Source: Isoetes taiwanensis
Lineage: Eukaryota > Streptophyta > Lycopodiopsida > Isoetales > Isoetaceae
Assembly: GCA_021234155.1 (NCBI GenBank)
Contig: JAJEKV010000003.1
Span: 14,244,386-14,308,385 of the forward strand
Direction of reading: 5' to 3'
DNA length: 64,000 bases
The position numbers and the translations under genes were made by a program. Under the pieces are notes generated by a model. That model was given only the letters and a program-made list of their open reading frames with translations. It did not search any database and was not told the DNA's origin. Within the stretch, counting starts at the first letter, position 1, and every line of letters begins with the position of its first letter. Below, one piece after another: positions 19,272-32,177 of the stretch.

Positions 19272-20300
19272 CCTTCTCTTTTTTTTTTGTTGAAGGACGT
19301 CAGACTTTATTCAATCAAAGAGTCAAATACAAGTATAAATGCAGAGACAGGAATAAAATCTCAGCGGATAAGCAGAGACCCACCGAGTGAAGCAACCTGC
19401 CTAAGCATAAGACTGCACATCCAAATACTCCTCAAAAATCAATCGCCTCTTGCGAGGGGCAAGTGAAGAACAATGATACGACTTTACAATGTAACCTTGA
19501 GCTTCGTGGAGAACACGATTATCTGCCACATCCAGACCTTTGAAGATTACCAATCTTCGTCTTTTCCAGATAGTCCAAAGCAACCATCATGCTGCTAGAT
19601 GAAAAGCCTGGCCTTGTAACTCTGTCCAGGTACTTGGGTAAATTGCCAAAAGCAGTTGTTGACTTGTTAGTGAAACCTGAAAAAGGGAAAACAACCAGTC
19701 CCATACACATCTAAGATGTTCACACATGAAAAGCAATGCTCAATGGTCTCGGATCCACGCTTGCATCTTGGACAATCGATTTGATATTCTAGGGTTAAAC
19801 TTATGGACAAGCACATTAACCCTTGACACACCTATGAAGAATCGCCACCAAAGAACGCCACTTTAGGATGAAGTAGCTTGTCCCATGCCCAAGACCACAC
19901 CTTACGCCATTGAAGAGGAGGAAGTTGAAGAGACCACTTATTAGGCGGAGGAAGAATATCGATTATCAAGCAACAAGCGATACATAGAGTTCACAAGTTT
20001 GCACTCCTTAATTTCTTCATGACAAACCCATACCAAAATATCTTCTTGGTGTGGCAGAATAGGCTGTAGAAAATTAGCAACTTTTTGCCAAAGAACTCTA
20101 TCCCATCGCCCTAATAGAAACTTTAACTGAAAAGCCTCCCATGTCAGCAACTGGCCTGAGTCATACCATGCTGCAATAGTTAAGATTCCAGCACTTTTCC
20201 AACGTCTTTGAGTCAATGGGTGCACTGTAAAGCAAAGTGGTTGATTGTCTACCAGAGGGATCCACCAACAAGGTGCAGTCAACTGTACACAAGCAGTTGG
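19272..20300 (-). mobile_element. LINE C: L1-type 3' fragment with zinc-binding region
   Basis: The minus strand ends in a poly-A tail (T run 19275-19283 on plus). Upstream the coding traces read LLGRWDRVLWQKVANFL, EEIKECKLVNSMYRLLL and MLWTIWKRRRLVIFKG, the W...W, 'KxxxVxSxYRxL' and 'WxIWKxRNxxxF' blocks of the RT-associated zinc-binding domain and C-terminal tail of plant L1 LINEs. No RT proper is present, so the copy is strongly 5'-truncated. It was inserted into LINE B, whose 5' part it interrupts. Several frames are used. Confidence 0.75.
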
Positions 20301-20838
20301 ACTGATGTGAAATAAAGTTTTGTCGTTTGTTTTTCTTATGGCCTTCCTGCATATCTATCTCTGACGAGCTAATGCATCCTCCCAATTACTGTGTTTCTAA
20401 GAAAAATTAAAATTTGAAAATGATAACGGCCATTGTCTCTAATGAAGAGCCAATTATATTACACGAAACATTCCATTAATAAGCTACCCAACCTAAAACT
20501 ATCAAGTCCAAATGCATATTTTATTTAATGGCTAGCATATTGGTTTTCATTGTTTTAATTCAACATTTTAATATATAAATCTCTAGTTTCAATACTCCTT
20601 TCTAAACATATATAAGGCAGCTTCCTTTTTTGTTTGATGGAATATTTTCGTTCCAAGAAAAAAACTGAGAGCACCACGTGTACTTCAAAAATATAGCTAA
20701 AAAAAAATTAAAAGGAGTGACTGAATGATGTGACCTTTTCTTGCTCTGCAGACAAGCCCATTCTTGCTCTGCAAACTTCACGGTATTGCGCTGATCCTGG
20801 TTTTCGATATTTCTTGGATCACCACCAGTTCCGGATCG
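20301..20838. other. Intergenic, left flank of the nested stack
   Basis: No gene seen. Ends with GATCG at 20834-20838, the left target-site duplication of the outer LTR element. Confidence 0.5.
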
Positions 20839-21560
20839 TAATATTCTTTGAGAATGTATGTAAATATTTAAGAAAGATGATCGAGAACGATCAGTCTTGA
20901 GAAGGGAAGGAATTGATATGAAGAAGAAGAAGAAGAAGAGATTGATGGTGCTCGGGGGAGTGGCCTTGCATGGAACACTATTTATTGATGTGATCAAGCA
21001 AGAAAACCATCCAATATGTCTAAGCCTTGATATTATCCAAGCGAGAGCTAAAAATAAACCTTGACCTTTATTTAGAAGCAAAAAGGCAAAAAAAGGTGTG
21101 TTACCTATAAATAGAAGGACAACTTTGAGACGTGATATCTCCGTGACCACAACTCAGAAATCAGCGATCCTTACCTTGTTGGAAAGCCCTTAAAGTCTAG
21201 TTTCCAGATTAAGCTTGGTTGTCCATAGATTCCTTACGGTTTGAAAGTTATGCCCAGAAGGTGCATAGGGGTCTAAGCTGACTGCACAGCTAAATCTGCT
21301 TCTTCCTACATTGATGATGAGCCTAGCCTTGATCTGCATCATTTTCCTTAGCTCTTGATTGATCATATCATTAGGAGGAGTTCCTGTAACACCAGTGGTT
21401 GGTGGCTAGAAAGAGCTTGTTCTTATACAGTCTTGCAGAGTAGCTTGACTTGGTGGCATCTCTTCTAGTCGGTCCGGTTGGGTGGTAAATCGAGTACCCT
21501 ATGGTGTTTTACTTTCTAATAAGTTGATGAATTTGCAGGAAGAATGGAGCATTTGTAACA
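20839..21560 (+). repeat. Left LTR of the TRIM/LARD-like element
   Basis: It matches 22636-23030, 29822-29868 and 57466-57710 block by block (for example GGTGCTCGGGGGAGTGG, CACTATTTATTGATGTGATC, GGTGGTAAATCGAGTACC, GAATGGAGCATTTGTAACA). The 3' boundary is set by the adjacent primer site. The 5' boundary is inferred from where the two copies start to agree and from the GATCG duplication; the expected TG start is not visible. A (GAA)n tract at 20920-20938 is private to this copy. Confidence 0.8.
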
Positions 21561-21562
21561 AT

Positions 21563-21574
21563 TGGTATCAGAGC
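21563..21574 (+). other. Primer-binding site (initiator-Met tRNA type)
   Basis: TGGTATCAGAGC, two bases after the LTR end (GTAACA). This is the standard primer site of plant LTR elements and sets the orientation as plus. Confidence 0.85.
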
Positions 21575-21859
21575 TCAATTCCGGTCTTTACCAGTGGAGA
21601 TGGAAGCGTTGGAAATTTGAGTGGCTTAGCAGCACACAAGATATCTTATTAAGGCAACGCAAGAAGCGAGGACTTCTGAAGCCAAGAAGAGTAAGTTGAA
21701 ACGAAAGTAGCACAAAGAGGTGGAAAGGAGCAAATTGCAAATCGGTTACCTCTTGTCTGGTATGAAATTGATGTTTAAGGATTGTGATTAGAATCTTTGG
21801 ATATTTCTTATTGCATCCTTATAGTTGAGGTTGGTACCTTAACGGATAATTTTAGATTG

Positions 21860-22145
21860 TTATCTAAAATTATGAGCAGTAGTTGGTGCTACTGGGTTGA
21901 GGTTGGTGCCTCAATGGAAAATATTGAGCAGTAGTTGAAGCTACTGGCTGAGGTTGGTGCCTCAAGAATGGAAAGAGTTGGTGCTCTTGTCCAAGTGAAT
22001 GGAAAGAGTTATTGCTCTTGTCCAAGTGATTGGAATGAGCTGATGCCATGTCCAAGAGGTTGGAATGAGTTAAGGCCATGTCCAAGAGGTTAGAATGAGT
22101 AGTGCTCATGTCCAGGTGAATAGAATCTTTGTTATTCTTGATCTT
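21860..22145 (+). repeat. Tandem repeats of ~35 bp inside the TRIM/LARD element
   Basis: The repeated pattern is GTTGGTGC..C..GTCCAAG.G..TGGAA.GAG, seen about eight times with decay, including TGCTCTTGTCCAAGTGAATG and GCCATGTCCAAGAGGTT. The overlapping minus frame (21870-22199) encodes a repetitive peptide that is a by-product of this array. A second short repeat (GTTCAAGTT.AATGGTGATGTTTAACTTGAAGGACT) follows at about 22300-22410. Confidence 0.8.
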
Positions 22146-22635
22146 CGCAGGTCTTCTGGTTGGTGCTGGAGATTGCAAACTGGAATAGAAACTGATCAAA
22201 AGTTGGTGCTTCTGGTGGAGGTTAGTAAATATTTTATTTTAAACTAACCTATACTTTGAGACAAATTAAGTTGATGTTCAACTTGTGGTAAGGGGGAAAT
22301 AACTTTATTGTTCAAGTTGAATGGTGATATTTAACTTGAAGGACTGGAAAGGGTTTACTTTCTTGTTCAAGTTAAATGGTGATGTTTAACTTGAAGGACT
22401 TGAAAGGGATGGGAATGCCATGACTGTTCAAGTGAGGGACGCCTACTTGATGGATCAGTATGGAGATTTTTCTGTCCAAGCACAGACCTGCCTTAGAGGA
22501 TCAGAAAAACAACATTCATAGGGGGGCGAGATTGGTCCCAAGAAGAGAAAGATCAATTTTGAAACGGGAGGTTTGATGGTTTTCTTTCAGGTTTAATGGC
22601 GATCGAGGACGATCAGTCTTGAGAAGGAAAGGAAT

Positions 22636-23030
22636 TAATATCCTTTGAGAATGGATGTAAATCTTTAAGAAAGATGATCGAGGACGATCAGTCTTGACAA
22701 GGAAAGGAATTGATATGGTGCTCGGGGGAGTGGCTTTGCGTGGAACACTATTTATTGATGTGATCAAGCAAGAAAAGCATCCAATATGTCTAAGCCTTGA
22801 TATTATCAAAGAGAGAGCTAAAAATAAACCTTGATCTTTATTTAGAAGCAAAAAGGCAAAAAAAAGGTGTTGTTACCTCTAAATAGAAGGACAATTTTGA
22901 GACGTGATATCTCCGTGACCACAACTCAGAAATCAACTATCCTTACCTTGTTGGAAAGCACTTGAAGTCTAGTTTCTAGATTGGGCTTGGTTGTCCATAG
23001 ATTCCTTACCTTTTGAAAGTTATACCCAGA
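22636..23030 (+). repeat. Right LTR of the TRIM/LARD-like element, first part
   Basis: Begins TAATATCCTTTGAGAATG, exactly where the left LTR copy begins. It runs to CCCAGA at 23030, where the CACTA element sits. Continues at 29822-29868 (AATGTGCATAGGGGTCTC...) and at 57466-57710. The ~90 bp before 22636 repeats LTR-internal sequence (GATCGAGGACGATCAGTCTT), perhaps from template switching. Confidence 0.8.
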
Positions 23031-23639
23031 CACTACAACACAATAAGCGTTTTTTCGTCGAATATAGCGACAAGCAAACTGACGCTATAGGTATTCTCAA
23101 ACTCCCACTAGATGTCAAGAATTGACGCTAAAAGTACCATACTTTGATGTCGTATGGATGTCAATTTTTGCGTCAAGTATTGTGTCATGTCTACATGACG
23201 CAAAATTGATACAATGACAATATTTGTGACAAGTGCATGACATATTTGTGTCAAGCTTATATCCAAATTATTCGATAATTGCATCATATTTTGTATCATA
23301 TTAGTTAAACCTATATGTCTGAATTGTTTCACCAGATTGACATTTTAATTTTTCATAGGTTGACATCCTTTGCGAGATATTTGTGACTATCTTATAATGC
23401 TTTTTACTTCATTTTGTAATGCCATTATAGCAAAAATTATTATATTTTTATAACATGATTGCGACCTTTTTATATAATAGCATTATATCATTATCTTTTT
23501 CGTTTTGTGACATCTATGTATCAATTTTATGGATAATTATATCCACAATACAAGTCTTTATAATAAACCTCGCACATTTTTTTATTATTAATTTTTACAT
23601 TTTAAATGTTTTTTTGTAACAATATTTTTTTCTTCGAAT

Positions 23640-24300
23640 GCACTATCAGTAGCTTCAGCAGCACTTACACATCAGTTCCCTGTCCCTGGCGCCTCGCTGG
23701 CGCTGGCGCTGGCGCTTCGCTGCGGCGCCGCTACTGAGGAACTTGCCATCTGATGATGGATGGCGTTTGGAGCAATGGCATCGATGAAGGATGGCGCCCA
23801 GAAAAAGCTGAGTGGATGTCACTTCTTGCGCATACACAGGGGTCTTGGCGCCATGGCGCGGAAATGGGTGAGGAGGCACCCTCCGATGGGCGATTTCCAC
23901 TGCGGTTTTTAAAATAAACCGCCTTCCTGCGGTTCACAGGCGATTGGCGTTAGGGGGCGTCCCCGTTTTCCAGCACCCGGTTGTGAAGAGGTTACGGTTC
24001 GGAGTTGCTTGGTGAAGCTTTACTGGCGGAGGTATGAAGGTATGCTTGTTGCTTGTGCAACAACATGGATTTTTGGATCGGTGGCGACCATAGTCATCCC
24101 GGCAACGGTTTTTCCTGTGGTTTTAATCCGGGTCATGATGGTTGTGTTCTAGCTCACGTTGTGCTTTGGTTTAAGGGCTTCGGCCCATGTTCTTGTTTGG
24201 ACTTCGGTCCAGGACTTCGGTCCCTTATGTACTTGGTCCCATAACCCGATTGGGTTCCGTGGACGTTAAAAATTTTTCCTTCCTTCCTTCCTTCCTTCCT
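23640..24300. other. GC-rich segment ending in (TTCC)n inside the CACTA element
   Basis: About 23680-24250 is clearly GC-richer than its surroundings (GGCGCTGGCGCTGGCGCTTC at 23699-23718). It ends in a repeated CTTCGG..C pattern (GGGCTTCGGCCC, GACTTCGGTCC) and a (TTCC)5 microsatellite at about 24279-24300. The simple-repeat tail and discrete composition suggest a separate retroposed insertion or captured segment, but I recognise no family. The open frames here have no domain. Confidence 0.4.
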
Positions 24301-27300
24301 ATAATTCAGTTTACTCAAAAGCACTTAGTTGTATAAAGAAGAAAAACCTTAACACGCATACACACGCTAATGTTCAGAGTGTACATTGTACTGAAAATGG
24401 TCAATGTAATCTTGAAAAACTTGAATCACAACTTCAGTAATAACATTATAAGTTGCCTGTGACTCCATCACAAATCTGAGAAAATCTTCATTAAGTTGAA
24501 GCAGAAAATATCCCCCCTGCGTTATTAAACAGTCTAGGAAAAGAGCACCTCCTTACCTGCCACAAATCAAAACAAATGTTAAAACATAAAAAAGGAATGG
24601 AAATGCAAATGTCATTGGCTGGGCTTCCAGTTGCTCTCCGACTCTTAAATTACTTTAACATACAAGGATCAAAGTCCATATGCAAACTAAGAATCACCTA
24701 CTGAATGAGCACAACTACCCACAAAATGAGAGAGGCAGATATACTCAAACTTGTGGTACTAGAACTCTGTTGAGCTCATTGTGCATGGCATAATAAGATG
24801 TTCACAATTACTAGTTTAGCAATTTCAATAGAGGTCTAGACATTAGTAAATCAGCAAACATGCTTACAAAAGGACAAACTATTCTTAAAAAAATTGACCT
24901 TAAACATCTTAAGGTCCAAAGTGAACATCTGTACAGTTAAAACTTATAGTTAAGCTTACCTTACATCTGCATATAACAATTTTTAACTGTAACCTGTCAT
25001 TATAAACAATAAAGGTAGCCAAATATCTATCAACAAATTTGAGTTCAAGTTTCATAATGGCATCCAAAGCTGCTAATTTTGCCACTACCATAAATACTTC
25101 AATAGAAGGGACAAGACTCTTGACTTAGACTTGCAAAAACGAAGGAAAAAAAGGCTCCGCTATGAAAAGGGGTCATTTGCATGAGATGCATTGATCAAAT
25201 GTATGGGAAAGCTACAGGTCCGTAAACTTAGAATCACCTCTTCCAATTCCAAATCAACAATGTTCTAATGTACAAAGCTTCAAGTTGATAAGCTTCCAGA
25301 ATCTGGTATCGTATGCATATTCAGTTGGCAATTTCAACTTATCCTTTATAAATATGTTCCTTATCCCTTCTGTTACTATGATAGCCCCACCTTCCCATTA
25401 TGACTATCCATGGACAAAATATCTGATGTTAAAAGTGATACAAGTCATATATGATGGCGCATATGACGCAAATGCCAAATATATATGCTGTCCTCGGCCA
25501 AAATACTTCAGCCAAAATACTTAGAATTTACGGCCCTGGCAACATACATCTCATAAACGTTCACAGAAACTTTGACTTAGAAGTCACCAAAAGCACCTAA
25601 CAATACGGTTAATCTAAAATTGTTCAGGAAGCAAACATGACAAGTCAAAGCAAGAAGGAAGGAAGGAGAAAGACGATGCCATCCTGGTTGCAGGCTCTTA
25701 AGATTTCCAACATACTGTTGAACAAAAGTCATGTCCCGCACTTCAACCACAGTGCAAGCATAAAAACAAAACCTTGCTGGAGGATGATTACTCCAACCAT
25801 AGGAAAGTAAGACACGTTGAAAAATATAGAAGGCACCTAATACCATTCATGGTCTTTAAAACTTTATTGCAAAGGACTATCTAGCAGTAAGAAATAAAAA
25901 TCTCACCATACCTCAAACGCTTCTGAAAATCTCTAACAATAAAGCCATCATCAAAGCCGCATTCACATTATCTTCCATAAATTAAGAATCTGGAGAAAAT
26001 CCACAGTGCAACTGCTGTAATTCATGGGACACACTGCAAGCCTCATTTGTGCAGCAAAGCAGAATGAATTGAATAAAATATTGATGCTAGCAATTTAGAA
26101 TGGACACAATAAATATAAATATGTAGCAAGAAAAGTCTAAGAGCATAACTAACGGTATTCTTATATCATCCATTTTCTTTCCTGTAAAATTGAACATAAT
26201 GCAATTCAAAGAATCACAATTAGCATAGACAAATTTAATTAAATGTTAACAGAAGAAGTCTTCTGTAATATTTGTAATGCTTTGGTACATGAATACTCAA
26301 TGTATTCAAGATTATGTCAAACTTGGTGCATTCAATTCTGTTCTATTAACTATTGCACTTGATAGACGAGAGAAATATCAATTTGACCAGAGTGCACAAT
26401 GCAATTTTTTTTAAAGTAGCTGTTAACATATGCAGCCTAATCAGGTGAACAAAAGCAACTCTGTTCTTTATATTCTAAACTTTAGTAAAGCTGTTGAGAA
26501 GCTGGGACGGCCTTTGGAAATAATAGCTCTAATCTTCTAAGTTGGGAATGGGAGACGTGAATGGAGCCTTGCCAAGCAACAAGATCACAAAGGAAAAGGC
26601 ATTTTGCAACAGAGAATAATAAAAAAACAATCAATTGTGGAATCGAAGTAGGAATAATAGCTAGATAGATCTGCTTCTCTTCCTCTAATTTTCCTTCCGT
26701 CTTCCACAATTTCAAAATTGCAAAGCAAGTTGCTGAAGTTCTTCTGGATCTGTCCAGAATTTCGAAATTACAAAAGCTATCTCTAAACTGCAGATCCGAT
26801 TATAGAGGCTGAAGCCTTTTACAACAAAGATTAATCAAGAATTTTCAGCATGGACAAAAATACCCGGAGGCTTTGCAAGTTGGGGAACCCTTTGCAGATC
26901 CAATTACAGACTGGAGCCTTCCGAGAGCATTTTTGACGAAACCTAATGGGTAAAACGTAATGTAATACGGCCATTTCCTTTCGACTTCCTGTTATCTGCA
27001 AATTCTGGTTGCCTGAGTCCATAACTTTTATGATATAACCCTACACAAAGGAAACCCGACTTTAAGGAAGAAATTATCTTTGACTCTTATCGCAAAACCC
27101 ACAACCCTGTTGTTTGAAGAAATATAACCTGCTTGTCGAAACTCTGTTTGAAGAAGCAACTGAATACAAAATAGTTCCCCTAAGAGCATCGAACAAGACG
27201 TGTCAAGATGTAAGGTCACAAATAGGGAGAAACTCCATTTACATGTAGGCAAAGGAGGTTTGTGATCTTGCGACTCCGCCATTTTACTGCAAAAGGGGTT

Positions 27301-28200
27301 TCTTACTCCACCGCCATTTTACCCAACTCGACCAGAAAGAAAGCCTACCCAAGGAAAAGAAAGCGCGGGAGGAAGGTTTGTTATGAAAGGTTTCAAACAT
27401 GGCCAGGCCAAGTGAAATAGCGTAGCAAGGGTCACTTAAATTTGTCCAAGGGATCTTCATATTATTCAATAATATTGCTTGCGGAATAGCAGTGAAATTT
27501 TCGTGGTTAACTGGCTATTGTTGTCCAATTTGAAAGTGATTTTCTATCATATGCAAATTGGAGACGTTTCTATTTTCCTGATCTATATGGTCCATATATG
27601 CATTGAGGTCATTAATTGGCTAGTTCTCACAAATTTTTGATCCTAGATGTTGCTTTATAGATGCATTATTGGGCATAATTTACATCTATGCTGTGATAAT
27701 TAGGTTGTGAACTATTTATAATGAGACAGTCTATCAGGACCAGAAGCTCCGATCCCTAATACTCCTCCGACTTTGAAGATTATTCTAATGGTGGACTTGG
27801 ACGAAAATCTTGCAAAATCTCACCTTGTTCGCAACGATCTTGTACCAAGGAACCCTAATCTTTGAAAAGCTGCTTTCTAAACCTTGGGTATCATAAGAAA
27901 TTTCCATGGATGTTGATTACTAGAAGCTTAAAGATGTATCTTAAATGGACGTCTTTTTTTTTTTCGTCGAATAAAAGGAAGTATCAAGCATAAGGCCGCT
28001 TCTCTCCTTTGATGCACAACCTGCCTCATTGCTGTCGATGAAAACTCTCCTTGGATCTGCCAGGAATGAGCCCATTTCTTTTTGCCCAGCACATGGGTAT
28101 GACCCCTTCTTATCCTCCACATGCGTATCAGAATTGATTGGGTATATTCTGGAAGGAGGTGTATGGCAAAAATGGAAATCCTCAGGATGAAAACATAGTG
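24301..28200. other. Interior of the CACTA element without recognisable genes
   Basis: About 3.9 kb of AT-rich, intergenic-looking DNA. Frames at 25577-25846, 26482-26715 and 27028-27282 (all minus) show no domains. This could be captured host DNA. A T run followed by CGTCGAATAAAAGGAAG at 27955-27980 resembles the plus-strand image of a LINE tail. Confidence 0.45.
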
Positions 28201-28224
28201 CAAAATACTAATGATTAGATCTAA

Positions 28225-28715
28225 AGAAAGACAATATAATGGAGGTGTTTATTTCAGATCTTGACAAAGCATGAACTAATGAATCTATCGCCTGGAACGT
28301 TGGAGAAAGAATCGATGAGTCACCCCTACGGTGGTGATCTGGCAAATTAAACTGCACCTTGGCTATGGCGGTGGACAATGCTTCTTTCTCACCCAAGTTG
28401 CAACGAATTCGAAATAGCTCAACCAACAAAAAGTGACCTGAAAAAGAAAGGGGGTTTGACACGTTCCAAGAAAAATAAAAATTCTGGGTAGCAATTTGGA
28501 AAAAGAGTGGGTGATATGGAATATTAGACTTAAAGGAAGGCAACAAATATAGTAGAGGTGCTTATCTCAGACCTTGACAAAGCAGTAAAGAGCCGATCAA
28601 TTGCCCATATGGTGGTTGCTTGGAAAAGAAATGCATCTTGGCTATGGCGATGGACGATTCTTCTTTCCCACCCAAGTCGCATTGGATTCGAAATAGCTCA
28701 ACCAAAAAAACGTGA
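28225..28715 (+). repeat. Large tandem duplication, period about 310 bp
   Basis: ATAATGGAGGTGTTTATTTC...ATCTTGACAAAGCA...CTTGGCTATGGCGGTGGAC...TTCGAAATAGCTCAACCAA (28225-28440) recurs as ATAGTAGAGGTGCTTATCTC...GACCTTGACAAAGCA...CTTGGCTATGGCGATGGAC...TTCGAAATAGCTCAACCAA (28540-28715). Confidence 0.85.
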
Positions 28716-28739
28716 TACCTTCAAATAAAATAGGAAATT

Positions 28740-29045
28740 CGGATAGGAAGTTGAGAATCTTTGGGGAATTTAGAGTAACCTCGGTGAATCTCCAAGAAGC
28801 TTAGAAGATGAGGTAATCTTCTGAAATCTACAGATATCTTTAAAGAATGCAATGAGAACTTGAGAGAATGTTGTAACATAGGTGATAACTTAAACAGATC
28901 TTGAGGGAATCTAAGGAAAAAATGATGGAATCTATCTTCATGAAATCTAAGAGAATCTTGACATAAATCTTTGAGCACCTGAGGCAATATTAATGAATTC
29001 TGAGGGGACCTCTCGAGTATCTGCGAAAATACTTGGGGGAATTCC
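28740..29045 (+). repeat. Degenerate minisatellite of about 30-bp units
   Basis: GAATCTTTGGGGAATTTAG, GAATCTCCAAGAAGC, ATCTTGAGGGAATCTAAGG, GAATCTTGACATAAATC and similar units follow one another. The minus-strand frame across it (28721-29161) is open because of this periodicity and I do not call it a gene. Confidence 0.65.
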
Positions 29046-29868
29046 TTCACATTGGGTGTCTTTTGGAGGGCTGACTTCACACTGACTCTAAATATCAAGT
29101 CACTTGTGTATATATTATACAAGATATAAGAACATGCATATATATACATAAGAATCAACACATATGGCAGATATAATGTTTAAGCAAATACCTTTAAGCA
29201 TTCAAAACATGTTAATCTAAAATGACAAATAATATAAAATGTCTATTTGTTGCGAGGTTTTTTTTAGTATTAGTAATGGAATCTTGGTGTCAAACTTAGA
29301 CCTGTTTGCATCAACATATTTGTGTATTTCTACTTTACAATGTCACGACATTGACACTTTTTTTACGCAATCATGTGAAGTAAGCACCATAATATGTAAC
29401 GGGAGCATAGATGTAAAATTGTCAATATGTTTGACACTATAAGATGACATAAAACCTTACAAAAGTGACAAAAAGATCTCACAAAGTATGGCACAAATGT
29501 GCTATAAAATTGACCCAAAATTTTAGAGCTAACGATGTTGTAGTTGACACAAAACTATTGACATATTTGACACTAAAATATGTCACAAATTTGTCATAAT
29601 GCACGACGCCATTAGTTTTACAAAATCTAATATAAAAGTACCAAAGTTTTGTCATAAACCTTTCAAAATACTTACACTACAATTGATACAATTATATTGA
29701 CGTAAGTTTTGACGCAGTCACATAAATTTGTGTCATTTTTAAACTTCTGACACAAATTTGACAAATCTTAAAAGTAGTGACGCAGGGTTTGACGCGAAAG
29801 CCCTATCCTCTTGTAGTGAGAAATGTGCATAGGGGTCTCGGTGACCGCCGCACTAAAACTGCTTCTTC

Positions 29869-31457
29869 GTGGACGCTCCCCGAAACATATCGACGCCGCT
29901 TCGGTATACATGCGGGGACTTTCCCCCCCATGGCAACCATCTCGCCATGAGCGGGGCCCTCCGTCCTAACTTCGGGCCATCACGTCGAGTGAAGGACACC
30001 AGAGGGGTCATTAAATTACCCACTTCAATGGGGCTCCTATGTCGCGGAAGCGTGAATACAAGGTTAGCATACAGCATAATCATATCATAAATACCACCAC
30101 GAAGGGTGGCACATCCATCCCACTGATAATAACAGAGAATATACATTAAATACTAGAGAAAACACCCCAACCCCATGGTTCTACCCCCCTGCTCGGCGGC
30201 TAGGTCTCAAGAGATCAGTGACCCAGAATCTTGGCATGGTGTTGGGCGGCATAGAACATCGGCTAGGGTTGTCCACTCCATCCGCCCCTCACACACACAC
30301 TTTGCGGATGAGTCGAATCATGCTATGGCATCACTATAGCCTTCGAGCCTTGAGACTCATGGTATCACCCTTCGAGCCTACTCGGGTTTCATGAAGACTG
30401 TCCCGATGAGGCGTGGCGGGGGAAGCGTCCCCTTCCGGGATCACAGCCGGTTCCATGGGTGAGCTAGAGAATACGTGCGCATCGGCTACCCCCGCATCCG
30501 CATTCGGACTTACTCCCCTAAATCTACACAAAGTGCGGGGGTGCCCCATACGGGTCACACCTCGCACCGTGGAGTGTCGGACCCATACCCGCCCTCACGT
30601 GGCCAGGCTATCGGGGCCTAGCCCCATCAGGAGTCCCGGGAGCCTTGTATGTTAGGTGCAAGACCCCACCCCCACTTCACCACTGCGTCCCTTCTCTGGT
30701 GCTAAGCAATTCCATAGCATCCATGACTCGGTGGTCTCTTGTGCACAGGCCGCAATTAATGGGAATAATACAGGGCTCTATCTAGGAGCATACTGCAATA
30801 CATGGGCTCAGAGGTCTCTACCCCCCCTTTAATCCCTGCTTTACGGAAGCTGACAGAGATACTTTCATAGATTCATCCATCCTTACTTAACAAAACATAA
30901 TCCATAATTGAAATGTAATTCTAAATATCAAAGAAGGGCTAATCCTAACAAAGATAACCAGAGAAGACTAACTGAGTCACTATCCTAGAAGCTCAAGCTA
31001 GACTACCCACTAACCCGAGTTTCTGCTAGAACCGTTATCATTGGGCACCTCCATCTTTCAGCAACTTGGGTGTTCAAAGAACGGCTTCAAGAACTTGGGT
31101 GTTCAAAGAACACCTTGAAACTTGGGTGTTCGAAGAATGCTTGACAACTTGGGCCACGCTCCTCCTCCTCCTCCTGGCTTGATTTTGGGGTCAAATGGGA
31201 TAGGGACCCAATTTGATGCCCCAAGTTAGCATTTCCCTGCTGGCCAATCGAGTTTGGCCACGTGGCACCTTCCTAATTAATCATTTATCCTGATTAAGTC
31301 AATTAGATATTAATTCCTTAATAATTAATTTAGCATAGCTAAATTAATCCCTTTTAGATCAACCCCCTAGGTTAAAATACTCTATGGTGGCGTACCTTTA
31401 CTGGGTGACGTGTCAGTATGTTTATACTTATACCGTATAAATACTTGGAACGTCACA
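29869..31457 (-). repeat. 3' LTR (left) of the chromovirus
   Basis: Matches the right LTR throughout (GGGGACTTTCCCC..CCATGGCAACC, GGTTCTACCCC, ACCTTTACTGGGTGACGTGT, GTATAAATACTTGGAACGTCACA). Contains three or four ~30-bp units of AACTTGGGTGTTCAAAGAA at about 31060-31160. The inner end GGAACGTCACA abuts the purine tract. Confidence 0.9.
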
Positions 31458-31470
31458 TTCTCCGCTCCTT
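31458..31470 (-). other. Polypurine tract of the chromovirus
   Basis: On the minus strand AAGGAGCGGAGAA sits directly against the 3' LTR start TGTGACG. This is the expected second-strand priming site and ties the pol genes to this LTR pair. Confidence 0.85.
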
Positions 31471-32177
31471 AGAAATAATGCTGTCCTCAGCATTAGGGTT
31501 AGTTAAAAAAAAAAACAAAATGTAAGAAATTATACATAAAAGAAGGAAGGTAATTCCTTATTTCCGAAGGTAATAACATTAAAGTTGAAAGCATATAAGA
31601 GTTTAAGCACCACGGTGCATTTCACATAATTATCATAAAAAAAGGTTTTAAGGACCGAAGTCCGATATCAAACTTCACAGTGAGAACAAGATAACACATG
31701 TAGACAAGATAAAACTGGAGAAGTCGGGCCATCAACAACCCTCTATACATGGGCATGCAGGTCACGTACTGCTCACTGGCCTGCACATGTCAATACATCA
31801 ATATATATAGATAATATAAATAGGTTGTGGTTGAAGGGACCACCCCCTATAGAAGGAAAAAAAACTATCTACAAGGGAACCTATCATGCCTATGGTTCGC
31901 AATTCATTGCGGCGTAAGGAATGGTCAAGTTCCCATTATAGCCGAGATGAAGGTGGCCTATCAACTACATGCTTTCCAAGCAATTTGCAGTCATGCCCAC
32001 ATTGATAATACACCACGTCCTAGAGAACACGGAGATGATCTCATCATCGGTAACTATTATTAACCACGATGCATCTACCCCTCTACTGCATGATTCTTGG
32101 CGAATCAAGCCTTCAAGCTTACCGCCGGGAGCGGGGTTGATAGCATCGTTGATGGTGCGGCCTTGAGATTCCCGCAT

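Larger units (their letters stand above)
23031..29818. mobile_element. 6.8-kb non-autonomous CACTA (EnSpm-type) transposon
   Basis: Left end CACTACAACACAATAAGCG; right end, read inwards, CACTACAAGAGGATAGGGC, followed in both by a TTTCG.GTC stretch. A 3-bp duplication AGA flanks it (23028-23030 and 29819-29821). Removing it restores LTR sequence that matches the left LTR copy across the joint (CCCAGA | A.GTGCATAGGGG). Subterminal regions (23050-23340 and 29250-29800) are rich in short TGACACAAAT / TGTCATAAAT / GACGC motifs in both orientations, as CACTA ends are. No transposase (TNP2-like) coding region is present. Confidence 0.9.

Noticed and set aside
21870-22199. 109-codon minus frame with HSNLLDMA-type repeats as a repeat protein
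   Set aside because: It lies over a noncoding tandem repeat inside a short LTR element. The periodicity of the DNA explains the open frame.
24053-24244. Gly/Cys/His-rich plus frame as a small protein
   Set aside because: It sits in a GC-rich, repeat-tailed segment and its pattern follows the CTTCGG repetition.
28721-29161. 146-codon minus frame as a gene
   Set aside because: It follows a degenerate ~30-bp minisatellite and has no domain.
29853-30655. Open frames on both strands inside the left chromovirus LTR
   Set aside because: LTR sequence; the same frames are not kept in the right LTR.
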